In this document: one piece after another, positions 10,993 through 26,912 of the stretch | Layout: each line of letters opens with the position of its first letter | Position numbering within the stretch: position 1 is the first letter of the stretch | Origin: Lepiota brunneoincarnata | Taxonomy: Eukaryota; Basidiomycota; Agaricomycetes; Agaricales; Agaricaceae | Assembly (NCBI GenBank): GCA_023014365.1 | Contig: JAEBUN010000001.1 | Coordinates: forward strand, 2,418,001 to 2,482,000 | DNA: 64,000 bases | Reading direction: 5' to 3' | Position numbers and translations under genes: made by a program | The notes under the pieces: model-generated | What the model was told of the DNA's origin: nothing | The model's input: only the letters and a program-made list of their open reading frames with translations | Database searches by the model: none

Positions 10993-11472
10993 AAATATTG
11001 GGTCGCCCGCTTATCAAAGGCTCCATGTCATGTTATATGCGTTGGGATCTAAAGGTGCTAGATTCGGGAGAAATGCAAGGATATGGGAAGCTCGGGCAAA
11101 ATTCCGGCGGGATACAGAGTACTGAGTGGCAGCCGGACCAACAGCAACATGATACTGCCCCATAGCGAGTTCTGTAGTCATCCAGGCACTATGTAGCAGA
11201 GGGCAGACCGCCACACGCGGCGGCCCGGAGATCGGACCGTGAGTGTTTTCTGTGATCGTTCAGGTGACATTAATTTGTGGACTGAGGCTCTCTTGACGAC
11301 ATTCGAATTTCGCCGCGTTACTTCATTCAAGTTGGATGTTCCCTCGCGTGAAGCACTTCGTCATGTCCACCTGTATGATCTCATGCCCCAGCACAAGACC
11401 AAATACAACCCACAGCTCGTATAAAAAGCATGGAGGCGTGGACTTGCGATATTTCCATTCGCTTATCACACT
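10993..11472 (+). other. Upstream region of the intact arabinanase gene
   Basis: No gene is supported. It contains the promoter of the downstream GH43 gene, including the TATA-like element listed separately. A 61-codon open frame at 11239-11424 has no recognisable motif and is treated as chance. Confidence 0.4.
11420..11427 (+). promoter_or_regulatory. TATA box of the arabinanase gene
   Basis: TATAAAAA lies 45 bases before the ATG at 11473, which would place transcription start roughly 25 bases before the start codon, a usual geometry for basidiomycete secreted-enzyme genes. Confidence 0.55.
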
Positions 11473-13183
11473 ATGCGCTGGTTTTCTGCTTTGATTCTAT
11501 TGTCTGTTGCCACACTCGGAAATGCGGTTGTAGGACCTGGGATCGTGACAGGCAACACGGCAGTCCACGATCCTACGATGTGCAAGGACAACAGCGGCAA
11601 ATATTTTGTCTTCTGTGCGTCTGTCCCGTGTCTGCATCCTCAAAACCGCCGCTTACCTGCACTCACAAGCTACTGGAACTGGGTTAGAGATCCGAACCTC
11701 TACCGACCGTACAGCGTGGACACTTGTTGGAAGAGTGTGGCCTAACGGCGCCTCATGGACTGATCCATTCACAGGAACTCAGAACGGGTCAGCCAAAGGC
11801 CGAAGTCGTTCCCCAGCTCGACTAATCACGGTTCTCCCTTAGCGTCCTCTGGGCACCCGATTGTACCTATATCAACGGCCAATTTATTGTGGGTGGCCCT
11901 CTGTATTACTCTCACCATGTCGGGCTCAACCACCGTCAGTTATACTACGCTGCGTCAAGCTTCGGATCGCAAAAGGTATCACGGCCGACCTTTTGTACGA
12001 CAGTGTAGCACATGGGTAACACCTCACACAGTCAGCCGTATTCCTTGCTAAATCCTCTACTGGACTTCCGGGTGAGTGGTTGATTGCTCGTCTCATTGGC
12101 CGATAGTCTTATTTCTGCCGTCTCCAGGTAGCTGGACCCATGCGGGAATGGTGACGTCCACCACTAGTGCTAACAATTATAACGTAAGCTATACCACATT
12201 AATCAAAATAAGTAACAGCTATTGACAGCACTCGTGAAGGCGATAGATCCAAAGTATGAAATATATTCTCTCCAGTGGTTACTGTGACTAACAAATAAAC
12301 ACTCCATAGTCTCTTGATCGGTAAGTGCTTAATGCACCGTAGTCGGGAAAATTCTCTAAAATCATCCAGATGGCAGCCGTTGGTTGCTCTCCCTTGGCAG
12401 CTTCTGGACCGGCATTAAATCATTCAGGTTAAATTCCAGGGCCTGATCTATCTGCACCAATATCTGACATACTCCGTAAAGCCTGAATCCATCCACCGGT
12501 TTCCTCTCAAGCAGCACTGTCACTTCCTTGGCCACCCGCACGGCAAACAGTGGGGCCATCGAAGCCAGTGTCGTCTTCAAATCTGGCAGTTTCTACTATC
12601 TCTTCTCCAGCTGGGATAATTGTTGCAGAGGCACTTCTAGCACTTACAACATCCGTGTCGGTCGTTCCTCTTCGTAAGTATCGCTATTTTTTCTTTTAGT
12701 ATCTCGGGCGTTCAACATGCTGAGCTGGAAATCTCTCACCCTTCCAGGCCCACCGGCACTTTCGTCGACAAAGCGGGTGTCTCCCTGTTGAATGGAGGCG
12801 GAACGCTCGTTTTGGGTACTCATGATAATGTTCGGCTATCTTACCGGTATGGATGCATACATGTTGACGAGTGTTGGTACGCAGATCGTTGGGCCTGGTG
12901 GGCAGGACCTCATGATTGACAATGACGGTCCTCTTCTCGTCTACCGTGAGTCCTGGCACTCTTCATGGCCCCACGCTTCTGATCATGCCCCTCGCAGATT
13001 ACTATACACCCTCTGGAAGTTTCGTGAGTAATACCAGACAGTCTCACACAAGCCAAGTCATTGACGCGCGGTAATAGCTCGGGATCAACAGGCTCGATTT
13101 CTCCAGTGGCTGGCCGGTATGTCGCGGACAGTTTTCTACAATGTCTCGTGACGTAGCTCAATCTACGCTAGGTTGTCGTCTAA
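11473..13183 (+). CDS. Secreted endo-1,5-alpha-L-arabinanase, GH43 (intact)
   Basis: About 310 residues in 15 exons. A signal peptide (MRWFSALILLSVATLGNA) precedes the five-bladed propeller. Catalytic landmarks are all present: general base in VHDPTM, the pKa-tuning Asp in AIDPN, the acid Glu in SGAIEAS. Other conserved blocks are GLEIRTSTDRTAWTLVGRVW, LWAPDCTYINGQF, FLAKSSTGLPGSW, GSFWTGIKSF, SSTYNIRVGRSSS, GPGGQDLMIDNDGPLLVYH and INRLDFSSGWP. The enzyme cuts alpha-1,5-arabinan side chains of pectin outside the cell. Exons are unusually short: 12240-12253 (14 nt, coding AIDPN) and 12310-12320 (11 nt, coding LLID) are micro-exons flanked by 56-, 56- and 49-bp introns. All joins stay in frame to a TAA at 13181-13183. 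The decayed duplicate lies 1.8 kb upstream in the same direction. Confidence 0.9.
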
Positions 13184-13389
13184 GGCAAGGTGCCACGTCG
13201 GTCTCCCCGGGTTTTCTAGTTTGTCGTGTCTGCGTTTCTAATACTGACGGAGGTGCCGATCTTATCGTCTTCAATGAACGTAGGTTCTGTCAGTACTATA
13301 TGATTATTGGGAATATACAATATCAGGAAAAAAAAAGAGATGAAGGGGTCTGATGATTTATTACAATAGCAAGACTGAGAATGAGCGGA

Positions 13390-16300
13390 TCAAGCCCTTT
13401 GAACTGCTGATGGGAGATTTCCCTCCGCAACCGCAAGCAAAAATTTCTTCACGACTGCCATTCCTTTCTGCAGGTTAACCAGGGATATACGTTCATTGGG
13501 CAGATGGGCTTGGTCCTAGTTCCGGTTGCTCCAAATTAGCAACAAATCGTGCGGTGTTCGACCGAAGCCTGGGAACCAAAACTTACGGTACTCTGCCCCA
13601 TTGGAAGGTGTAATGCATGGCAAGTAAACTGTTTCTCTAGCCAGGGTACAGAAGGAATCGACTAAGAAAAAAGTAAATTATCCCTGCTTTTCGTGGACAG
13701 GACCTGGACAAATTGATAGACTTACACCTCCTTCCCTTATTCGCAAAGGGTCCATACACCACTCCTCTTTCACAGCCCTCTCCAAAGCCTTGAAATATGG
13801 ATCGTGCAGCTCTCCCAGCCACCAGTCAGCTGTATGCTCTACATCCACCTGAAGGACGAGGGCTAGATGAGGGGATACTAGCTTCTAGACCGGGGAATAC
13901 ATACATCCAGCTTGTTCGGTGATCCGGCGCTAGCAAATGATTTCTTGAGGAAGTCGATCAAGGATCGTACAATGGTGTCAAGGTCTTGGTCAGGTACAAT
14001 CCGTAAGGAGATTTGTGCTTTAACAGTGCTTGGGATGACCGTGGCGTCTATGTCCCAGTATGAGTCGGTGGTAATGGGAAAGAACCAGATGGGCGACCCA
14101 CTTTTTGGGCCACTGATTTCGATGGTATGCATCGTCAGTGACGGCTCGCACCACCTTGAGCGCAACAAGGACGCAGGTTTCTGAGTGACCTCAGACAACA
14201 GCTTGTAGAGCTCTTCTTCTTCTTCCGTCAGCTCCCGGACATGGTCATCTGGAACTGATCGGCTGTTGAGCAGAGGGAATGTCGGAAAAACTCTTACAGA
14301 ATCCAGGAATTTGGACATGACCATGATGGTTTATGAGAGTCGCGAGTAACCGGACCCTATAAAGGTTTGTTTCGGCTCACATCGAATGACCTTCATGGAA
14401 AACTGACATATCTACCATGGGTTCCGCGATGGCTCCGCCCTCGATACCGGAATGCAAGTCTGATAGTTCATTAGAAACCTAGAATGCATGTGGGTCAATG
14501 TGGCAGGATGAGAATGGCCATGGCAGACTTTCAAACTGCAGTGTACAACACCCCTCAATCCATAGGTAATGCAGGCTCGGTCTTCTGCAATCCAGGTAGA
14601 GTTGCTAAATGGGTTGTGAACCTATTGGGTTTTGCTTGTCCAAAACGATACGTACCTAACAAGGATTTCGTCTATATGGCCGATCGAATCCTTGTACTTT
14701 CTCACAGTCTCGCCGAAGCCAGTACTGCCAACCTCTTCCTCGCCTTCGATCAGGAAAACCAAGTCAACTCCAAGGGCTCGCCGAGCAAGTAGGTCCGCCG
14801 CCGCACAAGCCACCGCGATTATGGGTCCTTTATTATCCGTCACACCGCGACCATACAGGTAACCATTTTTGCCTGTCAAAGTGAATGGGTTCGAGCTCCA
14901 GCCCTGAGGAGGAGCTGAGATGACATCGTAATGCCTGGTGCCGTTGAGGATTTGTAGGTCAGTGGGAGGAGGTTAAGGTTGATATTGACTAACCCATAAA
15001 AGAGGATGCGAGGTCGTGGTTTGTCGTTTTTCCTCCCTTCAAACGTCCCAAGAACAATCGGATTGTTACCCTCGCCAGTTGGGAGCTTCAAGGGATGCAT
15101 TAAAGTATATTCGAAATCAGTGAGAAAGTCACTCACAAGGGTGGCTTGAGCACCTAATTGTGCTAAGCATTTCTTAAGCCAGATGGCTGCCTGTCGACAA
15201 TCTTCTCTGTGCTCGGGCTGCGAACTAACGCTGGGTATGGTCACAAATTTGGACAACGCATAGGTCAATATGTCTGTGGCGCTTGTCAGAGATTGGAGAT
15301 ACGAGCGAGGTTTGAAACCTGGATCACCCGACATCGAGCTGGCCAAGGGGGGAGCATTGGGAGTGATGCCTTTGTCAAGCGCGTCTTGCACACTTTTAGT
15401 AGGAATAGCTTCCCAAATCTTTGAGGAGGGTCAAAATGGTTACAACACATAACTATATTCCGTCTACCTTGATATTGTCATCGTTTCCACCCGTAATAAG
15501 AGATATGTTGCTCTTGTCAGAACCGTTACGTTTGGTGATAATTGATGATAACACAACACCCTGATGCGCACGCCACGAGGCTGTGCAATCAAAGGAGGCC
15601 GACCATCGCTAACGTCATTGTAAGCCCTGATACTATAAGCACGGGAGTTACAGATCCCCACCTTCACCCATCCGTTGGCGGAACAAGTGTACAGGTCACC
15701 ATTCAAGATGGATAAAGACAGGATGTCGATGCCCTAAAACCCGAGATCGTCAAGATACGAGCATCCCAACAAGGAGGTCCGTCACACCTCTTGAACAATG
15801 ATTGTGCGAACAAACGTCTTCGTCTCCAAGTCCAAAATTTTGACATAACCGTCCTGGCACCCAGCAGCGATCGTCTCTCCTCTAGAAGCAAGGGCCAGGA
15901 CGGCTCCTTGAGCACAATTGAACTCGTGCAATAAGGTCGGAATACGTCCAGAGCAACCCCAAAGCTGTTTGGGGGATTTTAAGCGCCAACATTCAAGCTG
16001 TCACTATTCGGCAGCGTACTTTGACGTGTTCATCTCCGCTACCTGTCGCTAGACGCACACCGTTCCCGTCATCCAAGATTGTCATACAGTAAATGTAGCC
16101 CCAGTGAGCCGAATCGATAACATTGGACGCAGGGATACTGAAATATGCCTGGGGGAGGGGAATGTCCGTCGATTGGTCGAAATCTGGACTGTCGCGGCCC
16201 TCTAGGCAGCTTAAGCCATTTCGTGCATGAATGTCTGCCGGTTTGCGTTCACACTGCGGGTAGCTATCGAAGAACTTGTGTGCTTTGCGTGAGGCTGTAG

Positions 16301-16945
16301 GGTTAGGCGTGCTATACCCGCTCGGCATTGTGTCTTGCAGAGACGGGGAGGACCTAGAGGGCGAGACCGCGTGGTGGAAGTCAAACCACTGCAGGGAGGT
16401 ATTCTTGCAGCCAACAAAAATGGTTTGAAGAGATGGAGACCAGGCGAGAGAGAAAAGGTCCCCGGAACCATGTCCAAGGTAGGGGTCGATGACATATAGC
16501 GGGGCCAGCGTATCTGTGCACCAGACCTACCGAACATCAATGTATGTATGATTCATGGGATCGATACGCACCCGTATCGTGCTATCGCCTTGACATAATA
16601 TTAGTCGCAGGGATGTCGGGATCCTTGGCGCACACACCTCCCGAGCTGAACAGCCATTGCTTCTCTGTAGCGTATTCCAGGGCAAGGACACTGCCAGTAT
16701 GGCCACGCAGGGTGTGCTTCAAAGTAAATGTTTTCTTGTCCCAAACCTGACATCATTGGTCCGAGAGGGCGGTTGGGCGACTGGGAGACACTCACAGCAA
16801 TGATACAATGCTGGCTACCTGAAAAGATATTTTCTTCGTTAGCCGCCAAGCTCAGTACGGTGCTGCTGTTCTCCTGCAGGGAATGGAGGAGCCGAAGAGG
16901 AGAGGAATCGGACAGAAGATCCCTGCTGAGAGAGGCTGGTTTCAT
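13390..16945 (-). CDS. DUG2: DUG2-like protein: WD40 propeller fused to an M20 metallopeptidase
   Basis: One long gene whose N-terminal half is a WD40 propeller and C-terminal half a peptidase, the architecture of yeast Dug2. WD repeats include SSTVLSLAANEENIFSGSQ, TLRGHTGSVLALEYATEKQ, LFSLAWSPSLQTIFVGC, WGYIYCMTILDDGNGVRLA and GAVLALASRGETIAAGCQDG. The M20 half has ILTYALSKFVTIPSVSSQPE, the metal site HYDV (after an intron following ILFYG), GRGVTDNKG, the Glu-rich FLIEGEEEVGSTG, LHSGIEGGA, and a terminal HLPNERISLVNLQKGM. In yeast Dug2 acts with Dug3 as a cytosolic complex cleaving the gamma-glutamyl bond of glutathione, independent of gamma-glutamyl transpeptidase. Start at 16945 fits the propeller edge strand; stop TGA at 13390-13392. 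The exons I followed are intact. It is divergent from the next gene with only 128 bp between starts. Confidence 0.87.
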
Positions 16946-17073
16946 CGATTATGACAGGTAGTAGAAAGAAGCGCAATGCACATACGGTGAGGAAGAGTTG
17001 TGGACATTATTATTGAGTGGCAAGTCACACGGAGCTTGCTTAAGTAGCGTGGACGGGATGTGATCGCTCGGGG

Positions 17074-18866
17074 ATGGCGCAATTCTATTCTTGTCACACG
17101 CCCATGCACTCTGATCCCGGCAGCGACGGGCTTCCTGGCATCGGCGCCCTCATTGCCACCCAGAAACGCACATATGCCCCCACAAAAAGTACGTCCCAAC
17201 CTCCCAGTCATTCTGCATTGCACCACTTACGAACTGTGCAAGACAAACTCCCCGTCGTCAACTTCGTGAAAAATAAAGCCAAGTCCAAGGGTGAAAAGGT
17301 ACATTCAACACCTCAGGGATTCCTCCCACCTACGCCCACGCCTGGAAAACGTCTTCGTCGCAACCTTTCACCGGAGCAGGACGGCCCTGGTCCATCCAGG
17401 CCACGCAAACGACGCAAACTTCGGGATTCTCAAGGTGCCCGCCATTCTAGTCGCCCTGGACCATGTCTTACCCCTATTGCAGCCAACCCTAAAATCAGAG
17501 GTGACCGCTGCGACTATACCAGAGGAATTTAGCCTTGACAATATGTCCAGCCTTGCCGACAATTGAGCTGACGAGCTCCGACGAAGAACCCAAAAAACGT
17601 CCGGTCAAGGCAAAGTCCAAAGCAAATCCTCGCAGGACGACGCCTACAGAAGTAATTGACCTCTGTTCGGAACCAGAAGACAATATTAGTGCACAGAAAT
17701 TGACCCAGAGTCGGCCTTCACGGGAAGAGGAAGCAATCATTCTTTTGACTACTGATGATGAGGAATCTAATCGACCAGCTATTGATGCTGATGATCGCAG
17801 TCCACCAACCCAGTACAAGGCAGGGCCTCTTAGCTCAGTGTCTCAAGACCCACCAACAATCAGCACTCCGACTGCGAGCCTACAGATCCAAGCCACAGAG
17901 GGACTTTCGCAGAGGGCGGCGGAGGACCGGGGGGGTCCCGCCACTCCACCACTCCACGAAGTCCTCAGGCCAACATACCCTGTCCCTTCCATCGACAAGG
18001 AAGCGGAAGACGATGTTTCAGCTGCTGAAGGGTTCTCTGGGCCCCTGCAAGACACATATAACGAGGCCTTGCGCAAAGTTCGGTTAAGTGAGCAGCTACC
18101 GATCACATCTAGTGCGTTTTCGTGTAGCAGCGATCAGCAGCCACGTTACAATACGATCGTTCGTCGCCTCGGAATCTTTGACTCGACTTCACCTCAACCT
18201 CCCCTCCTTACCCCAACCTTTTTCATGCAGGTGCACCGCGACTTTGTCTCCCCCCGGAAATCAAGGGCCGTCCGGGCAAATGGTGTCTGCGACGCGACTT
18301 CAACCACCAATAATCAACCTTCGCCGTCGTGCTTGACACATCCCGGGATGATGCCTGCTCGAGGAAGTTTGGACGGTGTACCATCTGTTGAACAATCCAC
18401 TTCCACCAGAGCAGATGCACCTCGGGCTGTAGCAAGAACGTTGGAAAATGAGCGCACGTCTTCCATTTTTCTGCATGTTAACTCTGCAGCTCTGGAAGTG
18501 CCTAGCTCCATACCTCCGGACCCCTCACCCTGCCACGAAGCTGCAACGAGAAGTACCTCGACTAAGCAACGAGAATCACCCCCGATGAACAACACATGTT
18601 CAGAGGCCGCCGATTCAACCGCACTCTCTCCGATACACAATGCCCCGCCAGCTCCACCACTACCGCCACCCTTGGGAAATCAAATAGAGGATAATATCTT
18701 GCGGGAAGCTGAATTACTCGGAGACCAAACACACGTCAGAGAAATGGATTCTTCGGACGACCTTGACGAGATTTTGAACATGTTGTTGCCGAAGAATGGG
18801 GAGGGTGAAAACGATCTAAGTGACACGGGAGAGGATCTGTTAGGACTGGAGCTCGTGTATCCTTGA
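17074..18866 (+). CDS. Disordered protein with three SUMO-interaction-like motifs
   Basis: Two exons (17074-17500 and 17551-18866) joined across a 50-bp GTGACC...CCAG intron give about 580 residues. No folded domain is recognised: the chain is rich in Ser, Pro, Thr and acidic residues. Visible features are a basic cluster RPRKRRKLR near residue 110 that looks like a nuclear localisation signal; three short hydrophobic cores each followed by acid, TIELTSSDEEP, EVIDLCSEPED and AIILLTTDDEE, within about 70 residues; a Pro run APPAPPLPPPLG near residue 510; and an acidic C-terminus (SSDDLDEILNMLLP). Tandem SIMs of this kind occur in SUMO-targeted ubiquitin ligases, SLX4-type scaffolds and other nuclear hubs; no RING or nuclease domain is seen here. 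A nuclear SUMO-binding scaffold is an inference. Confidence 0.7.
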
Positions 18867-19091
18867 TCATGGGCTCCTTGGATTTCATGGACCTGGGGCG
18901 GGGACTCTTCTTCTGCATTGTATTGTTATTCAGGTCTTTTAGTGTGTACACCAGGGTGATAGTCGGTATGCTCCAGGTTAGAACAAATCAGTATTTTTTG
19001 TCATCTCACGGACCGTACGGACAAACCGTCGTTTCGTCAAGTTACACCCAAGTTTCTCACCATCAACGCGTCAGTATACTCTGCACCGGCT

Positions 19092-20598
19092 ATGCTTCTT
19101 CCTTACGCTCATCGCGTCCCATCCCTATGCAAGTTTGTATTTCGGAGTCCCGGAAAGCCACCGTCCCGAGCGCTTACTACTAACAATGCCAATCCTAAGC
19201 CAGTTGCACTTCGCCGGTCGTATCTCTATGTCCCCTCATCCTCCGATCGAATGTTGGAAAAAACCCGGAGCTCGCCCTCAGATGTGTTTATATACGACTT
19301 GGAGGACAGTATACCACCAGCCCCCGCCGACAAGGCAAGCGCAAGAGCGAGGTTGAGGAACTTTCTAATGGTCAGTCGATCTCATATTGTGAAAGCTCGT
19401 TTTTCGTTCTCAATCCAGGCGCAGACAGATCCTATTGAAAACCATGACAGGATCGGTGTACGCGTTAATGATATCAGCACCCCATTCTTCGAGGAAGACA
19501 TGAAACAGATTGTGCGTTCTCTTCACGATGGTCATCGTGCAATGCCTTTCTCAATGCCCTGGTAATCGGTCAGATATCGCTTCCCAATGTAACAAGCCTC
19601 ATCCTGCCGAAAATACATTCCGCAAAGGACTTAGAGTATGTCTCTGAGGTCGTGTACGATATATTTCAGAAGACGGAAAAGGAAGCTTTGTTGAACATCA
19701 TCCCAAGCATTGAGAGTGCGAGGGGAATGTGGAATCTAGGCGACATTGCGGAATGGGAACCCGCTGTCGGCACGCAGATGGGTGGGGCTTTGAGTGCTTT
19801 GTTGGTATGGTCCTCCCGCCAATCCACTGGGTTAGTCAGTTGACTGAGGGAACGGTGCTACTCCATAGTTCGCAGCAGAAGACTGTAAGCGCTGGGTATT
19901 CTATCGCCATGCGCTTCCAGCCTGTCGACGTCCTGAACCTTATTTCTCACAGATTGTGCCGACACCGGGATCATCAGGTCATCTTCAAGACGTGAGCTCC
20001 TCTTCACACGTTCGCAGATTGTCATTGCCGCGAAGGCATTCGACCTGGAGGCTATTGATATGGTAATTTCCCTCGATTTATGATGGATAGAAATATCACC
20101 GAGGGTCTCTCATCGTATAGGTCTGTGTGCAGTACAGAGACCTGAACGTCCTAAAAGACGAATGTCAGGACGGAAGGCAATTGGGATTCACTGGGAAGGT
20201 CAGGGCACATGTCAAAGACATACTCGAGGAACCCTCAAGCTAACAGCATGTCCAGCAAGCTATACATCCTACACAAGTCCCTCTTATCCAAACCACATAC
20301 ATTCCTACGCCTCAAGGTAATTTGCGTTTTTTCCTCTGCGCTAACCGCTGACGCCTGCGCACAGAAATCCTACGCGCAGCCAAAATCCTGTACCAAATGA
20401 AATTGGCGCACGAATCTGAGCGTGGCGCTGTAGGATTGGAGGGTGAGATGATCGATGCCCCAATGATCAAGCAGGTTCGTACCATTACTCATTGCTTCCT
20501 TGTGGGCTGGATTCTCAGACTCAAGGTGGCGTCAGGCGGAGAAAATCATTGCGATAGCCAGAGCAGCTGATTTGATCATCCCTGATATTTCTTCTTGA
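19092..20598 (+). CDS. HpcH/HpaI-CitE family lyase, mitochondrial (CLYBL-like)
   Basis: Eight or more exons. The N-terminus (MLLPYAHRVPSLCKFVF and following basic, Ser-rich residues) reads as a mitochondrial targeting peptide. The TIM-barrel core follows: RRSYLYVPSSSDRMLEKTR, FIYDLEDSIPPAPADKA, the Arg strand IGVRVND, LILPKIHSAKDLEYV, LLNIIPSIESARGMWNL, the metal-site FAAEDYCADTGI rebuilt across introns, SRRELLFTRSQIVIAAKAF, then the C-terminal GKQAIHPTQVPLIQ and RGAVGLEGEMIDAPMIKQA. Family members cleave citramalyl-CoA, malyl-CoA or citryl-CoA; the mitochondrial eukaryotic branch (CLYBL) acts on citramalyl-CoA. That activity is likely but not proven by sequence. Frames join without breaks to TGA at 20596-20598. 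Confidence 0.82.
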
Positions 20599-20824
20599 GT
20601 ACGACTCGGTGGATCGTAAGCGACCGTTATGTGCATGGTTATGAGTCGAATGTACTACATAAATATTTCTAGTTGTGCATGACTGGACTTGACTCCAGGG
20701 GTAAAATGTGTAAAAGCATCCGCGAGTCGAGCACAGCCACCGAGGCGATTCGTGTTTATACCTTACTTATTGGCTTTCAATATTACTACCACCACCACCA
20801 CCCCTACCAGTCATTCTGGTCTTA

Positions 20825-24679
<3,855 letters not shown>

Positions 24680-24865
24680 TCCTTTACTTTTTCCCTCCTT
24701 TCCATATGTCCCCCCTGATTTATTATTGACTATCTCCATCCTCATGCACCGCACCACGACAGACTGCGATCACTTATCATTTAATTTACCCCCTTCCAAC
24801 AAACGGCATTCCAGTTGCCCTAGTGATACCTATCAGTGAAATTGCCAGTACCACCGACTAGGCTC

Positions 24866-25878
24866 TTACATGATGTTAACTTCAAGCATCGTTACATCGT
24901 TGGGGAGGCTGGCAATGTGGACAACAGTGTCCGCCACATGTTTAACGTCCATACAGGGCTCGGGCATTACACGACCATCCGGTTGAAGAGCCCCAGCATG
25001 AAAACTACTCGTCAATGCACTGGCTGCATTCCCTGAAATGTGGCTGTAGTGAAAGGGGACCCGCCGCAACTAACGGTACCGGAAACTCACCAATGTCAAT
25101 CTGGGTGCAAGTGATATTGTATTTGCGGCCATCTAGCGCGGTACACTTCGTAAGGCCTAACATCGCGTGTTTTGTGGTTGCGTAAGGAACGGTGTGAGGT
25201 CGGGGAACATGAGCAGAGAGTGATCCATTGTTGATGATACGACCTTGGGACAGGGGTTCACATTGATAGGACCAACGGCGGAGCACGGACGCTTACCCCC
25301 CACCGGATTTTGTCCCTTGAAAATCTTAAATGCCTCTCGGGTGCACAGGAATGGGCCAACTATGTTCACATCAAGGGCTTGACGGAAAGCTTCGAGCGTC
25401 AGGTCTTCGATGGGGGTCGTTGGAGGAGCAACACCGGCATTCTGGGCAGAGGGGTTTATACCTCCCAAAACGGGTGTGAAACAATACTGACGTTGAAAAC
25501 GAGATCCAGGCGACCTGGGGAAGTCAATTTACGGGGCTGAGCCAGTCGAATTGCATATTCATGTTCTACTATCAGACTTACAGAAGGTTGAAAATGCGTG
25601 CTCGAATGACTTCACGACAAAAGCTTCATCTGTAACATCACCAGGTAAAACAAGTGCTCCTGTACCAGGGCACAAGCCTTTCGTCTCCTGTAGTCTATCT
25701 TCCCTTCGAGCGATCAGAATGACGTTCCAGCCCGCCTCGGATAATGCGATTGCTGTCGCCCGTCCGATGCCTGGAAACAAGTAGGAGACTTAGGGCCTTG
25801 AGACATGGCAAGTTATCGAATGTTACCCGAGGAGGCTCCAGTGATAATCGCAGTTTTGGCTGAACTGGGAGTAGTCAT
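24866..25878 (-). CDS. Short-chain dehydrogenase/reductase (SDR)
   Basis: Starts [18 protein letters not shown]; the TGxxxGIG dinucleotide motif is completed after an intron ([19 protein letters not shown]). Other SDR landmarks: a following RR (IARREDRLQ), [11 protein letters not shown] in [32 protein letters not shown], the Ser strand [14 protein letters not shown] and the catalytic YATTK. The tail contains [19 protein letters not shown]. About 260-280 residues, a classical cytosolic NADP-type SDR; the substrate is not evident. Five or six short introns. The ATG chosen is the one directly before the Rossmann strand. Confidence 0.82.
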
Positions 25879-26912
25879 GAAATGAAAGATAAGATCGAAG
25901 CAGAGGCTGATCGCCGTCAGGTGATGCCTCCTCGAGCTGAATGTGCTCGCTGCAAGGCTATCCTCAGTGTCCAACGAGTGGACCACGCCGGAGACAATAC
26001 AAACAGCCATTTCTTTGATCAGGCCACGCTGTAAGCTTCAGCACCAACCCGCATTTCACATAACAGACGCTCTGGCCTCCCACCTCGGTCAGAGGGAGAA
26101 CAAAGGCTCTCATTCATAATGCTCCCGAGTGGAAGGAGGGACACAGATGAAAGCATATTGCATCTAACGAGTCGTCACGGCTGACATGCTGCTTGCAATG
26201 CTCAATTGAATCTCTTATCATAGTTAGAAAATCACCAAGGCGCCACCAGAGGGGCGTGCAGGCATATCATGGGCGTTACGTTACGTATGGCGTCAATTAC
26301 CAATTCGCTCTCTCCCTCTCCGCTGTGCCCTCCCAAGAATATACGTATTTTCTTTAATGTGTTACCAGCGTAGCTAAGACCAGAGCCATGTTTCTGGCCC
26401 ACAGGGTACCTAGGTTACCTATAACTATTATTAGTGGTGATTATAGGTCCGTATGCTTCTACAGCGGCAAAAGTGAAAGCTGAAATTCGCAAGGAATCTG
26501 ACGACGCCAAGAGCGGTTAATCGACGCTAAAAAGAAAGACATGTTCTAGCGACAGGGGGGTATACGAACGCCCTCTTACAGTACAGTATGGTTTACTCGA
26601 TTGCCGCAAGCCTGGTAGTACTCCTTCGTTTCGATCTTCTGGGACCCTCCGGCTGCGAGTTGACGGCCAGTGATTCAGAGATGAAGCTGAGGGGGGGCAT
26701 GCCCGGGTATGGAGTATCTGACACGAGCAACCCAACGTGTAGGCAGCGTTGTAACACTCCTCCGCATCCAGTTCCTTAAGAGCTGAAGCCTCCACTCGAA
26801 GGAACCTCACTCGCGCCCCCGAAAAATCTTCCCTAGTTTCCTCGAGTGAGTAGCCTTATATTCTAACTTGATCATGATTCACAAAGCTTAGGATAGTACC
26901 CGGGAGACCGAA
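25879..26912. other. Intergenic stretch of about 1 kb, no gene supported
   Basis: Lies between two divergently transcribed genes. Short open frames on both strands have no recognisable motif. A small direct duplication around GGTAC/GGTTACCTA is visible near 26404-26425. Otherwise nothing stands out. Confidence 0.4.

Noticed and set aside
26456..26810. Minus-strand frame of 97 codons in the 26-kb gap
   Set aside because: No recognisable motif, no supporting exons, composition like non-coding DNA.
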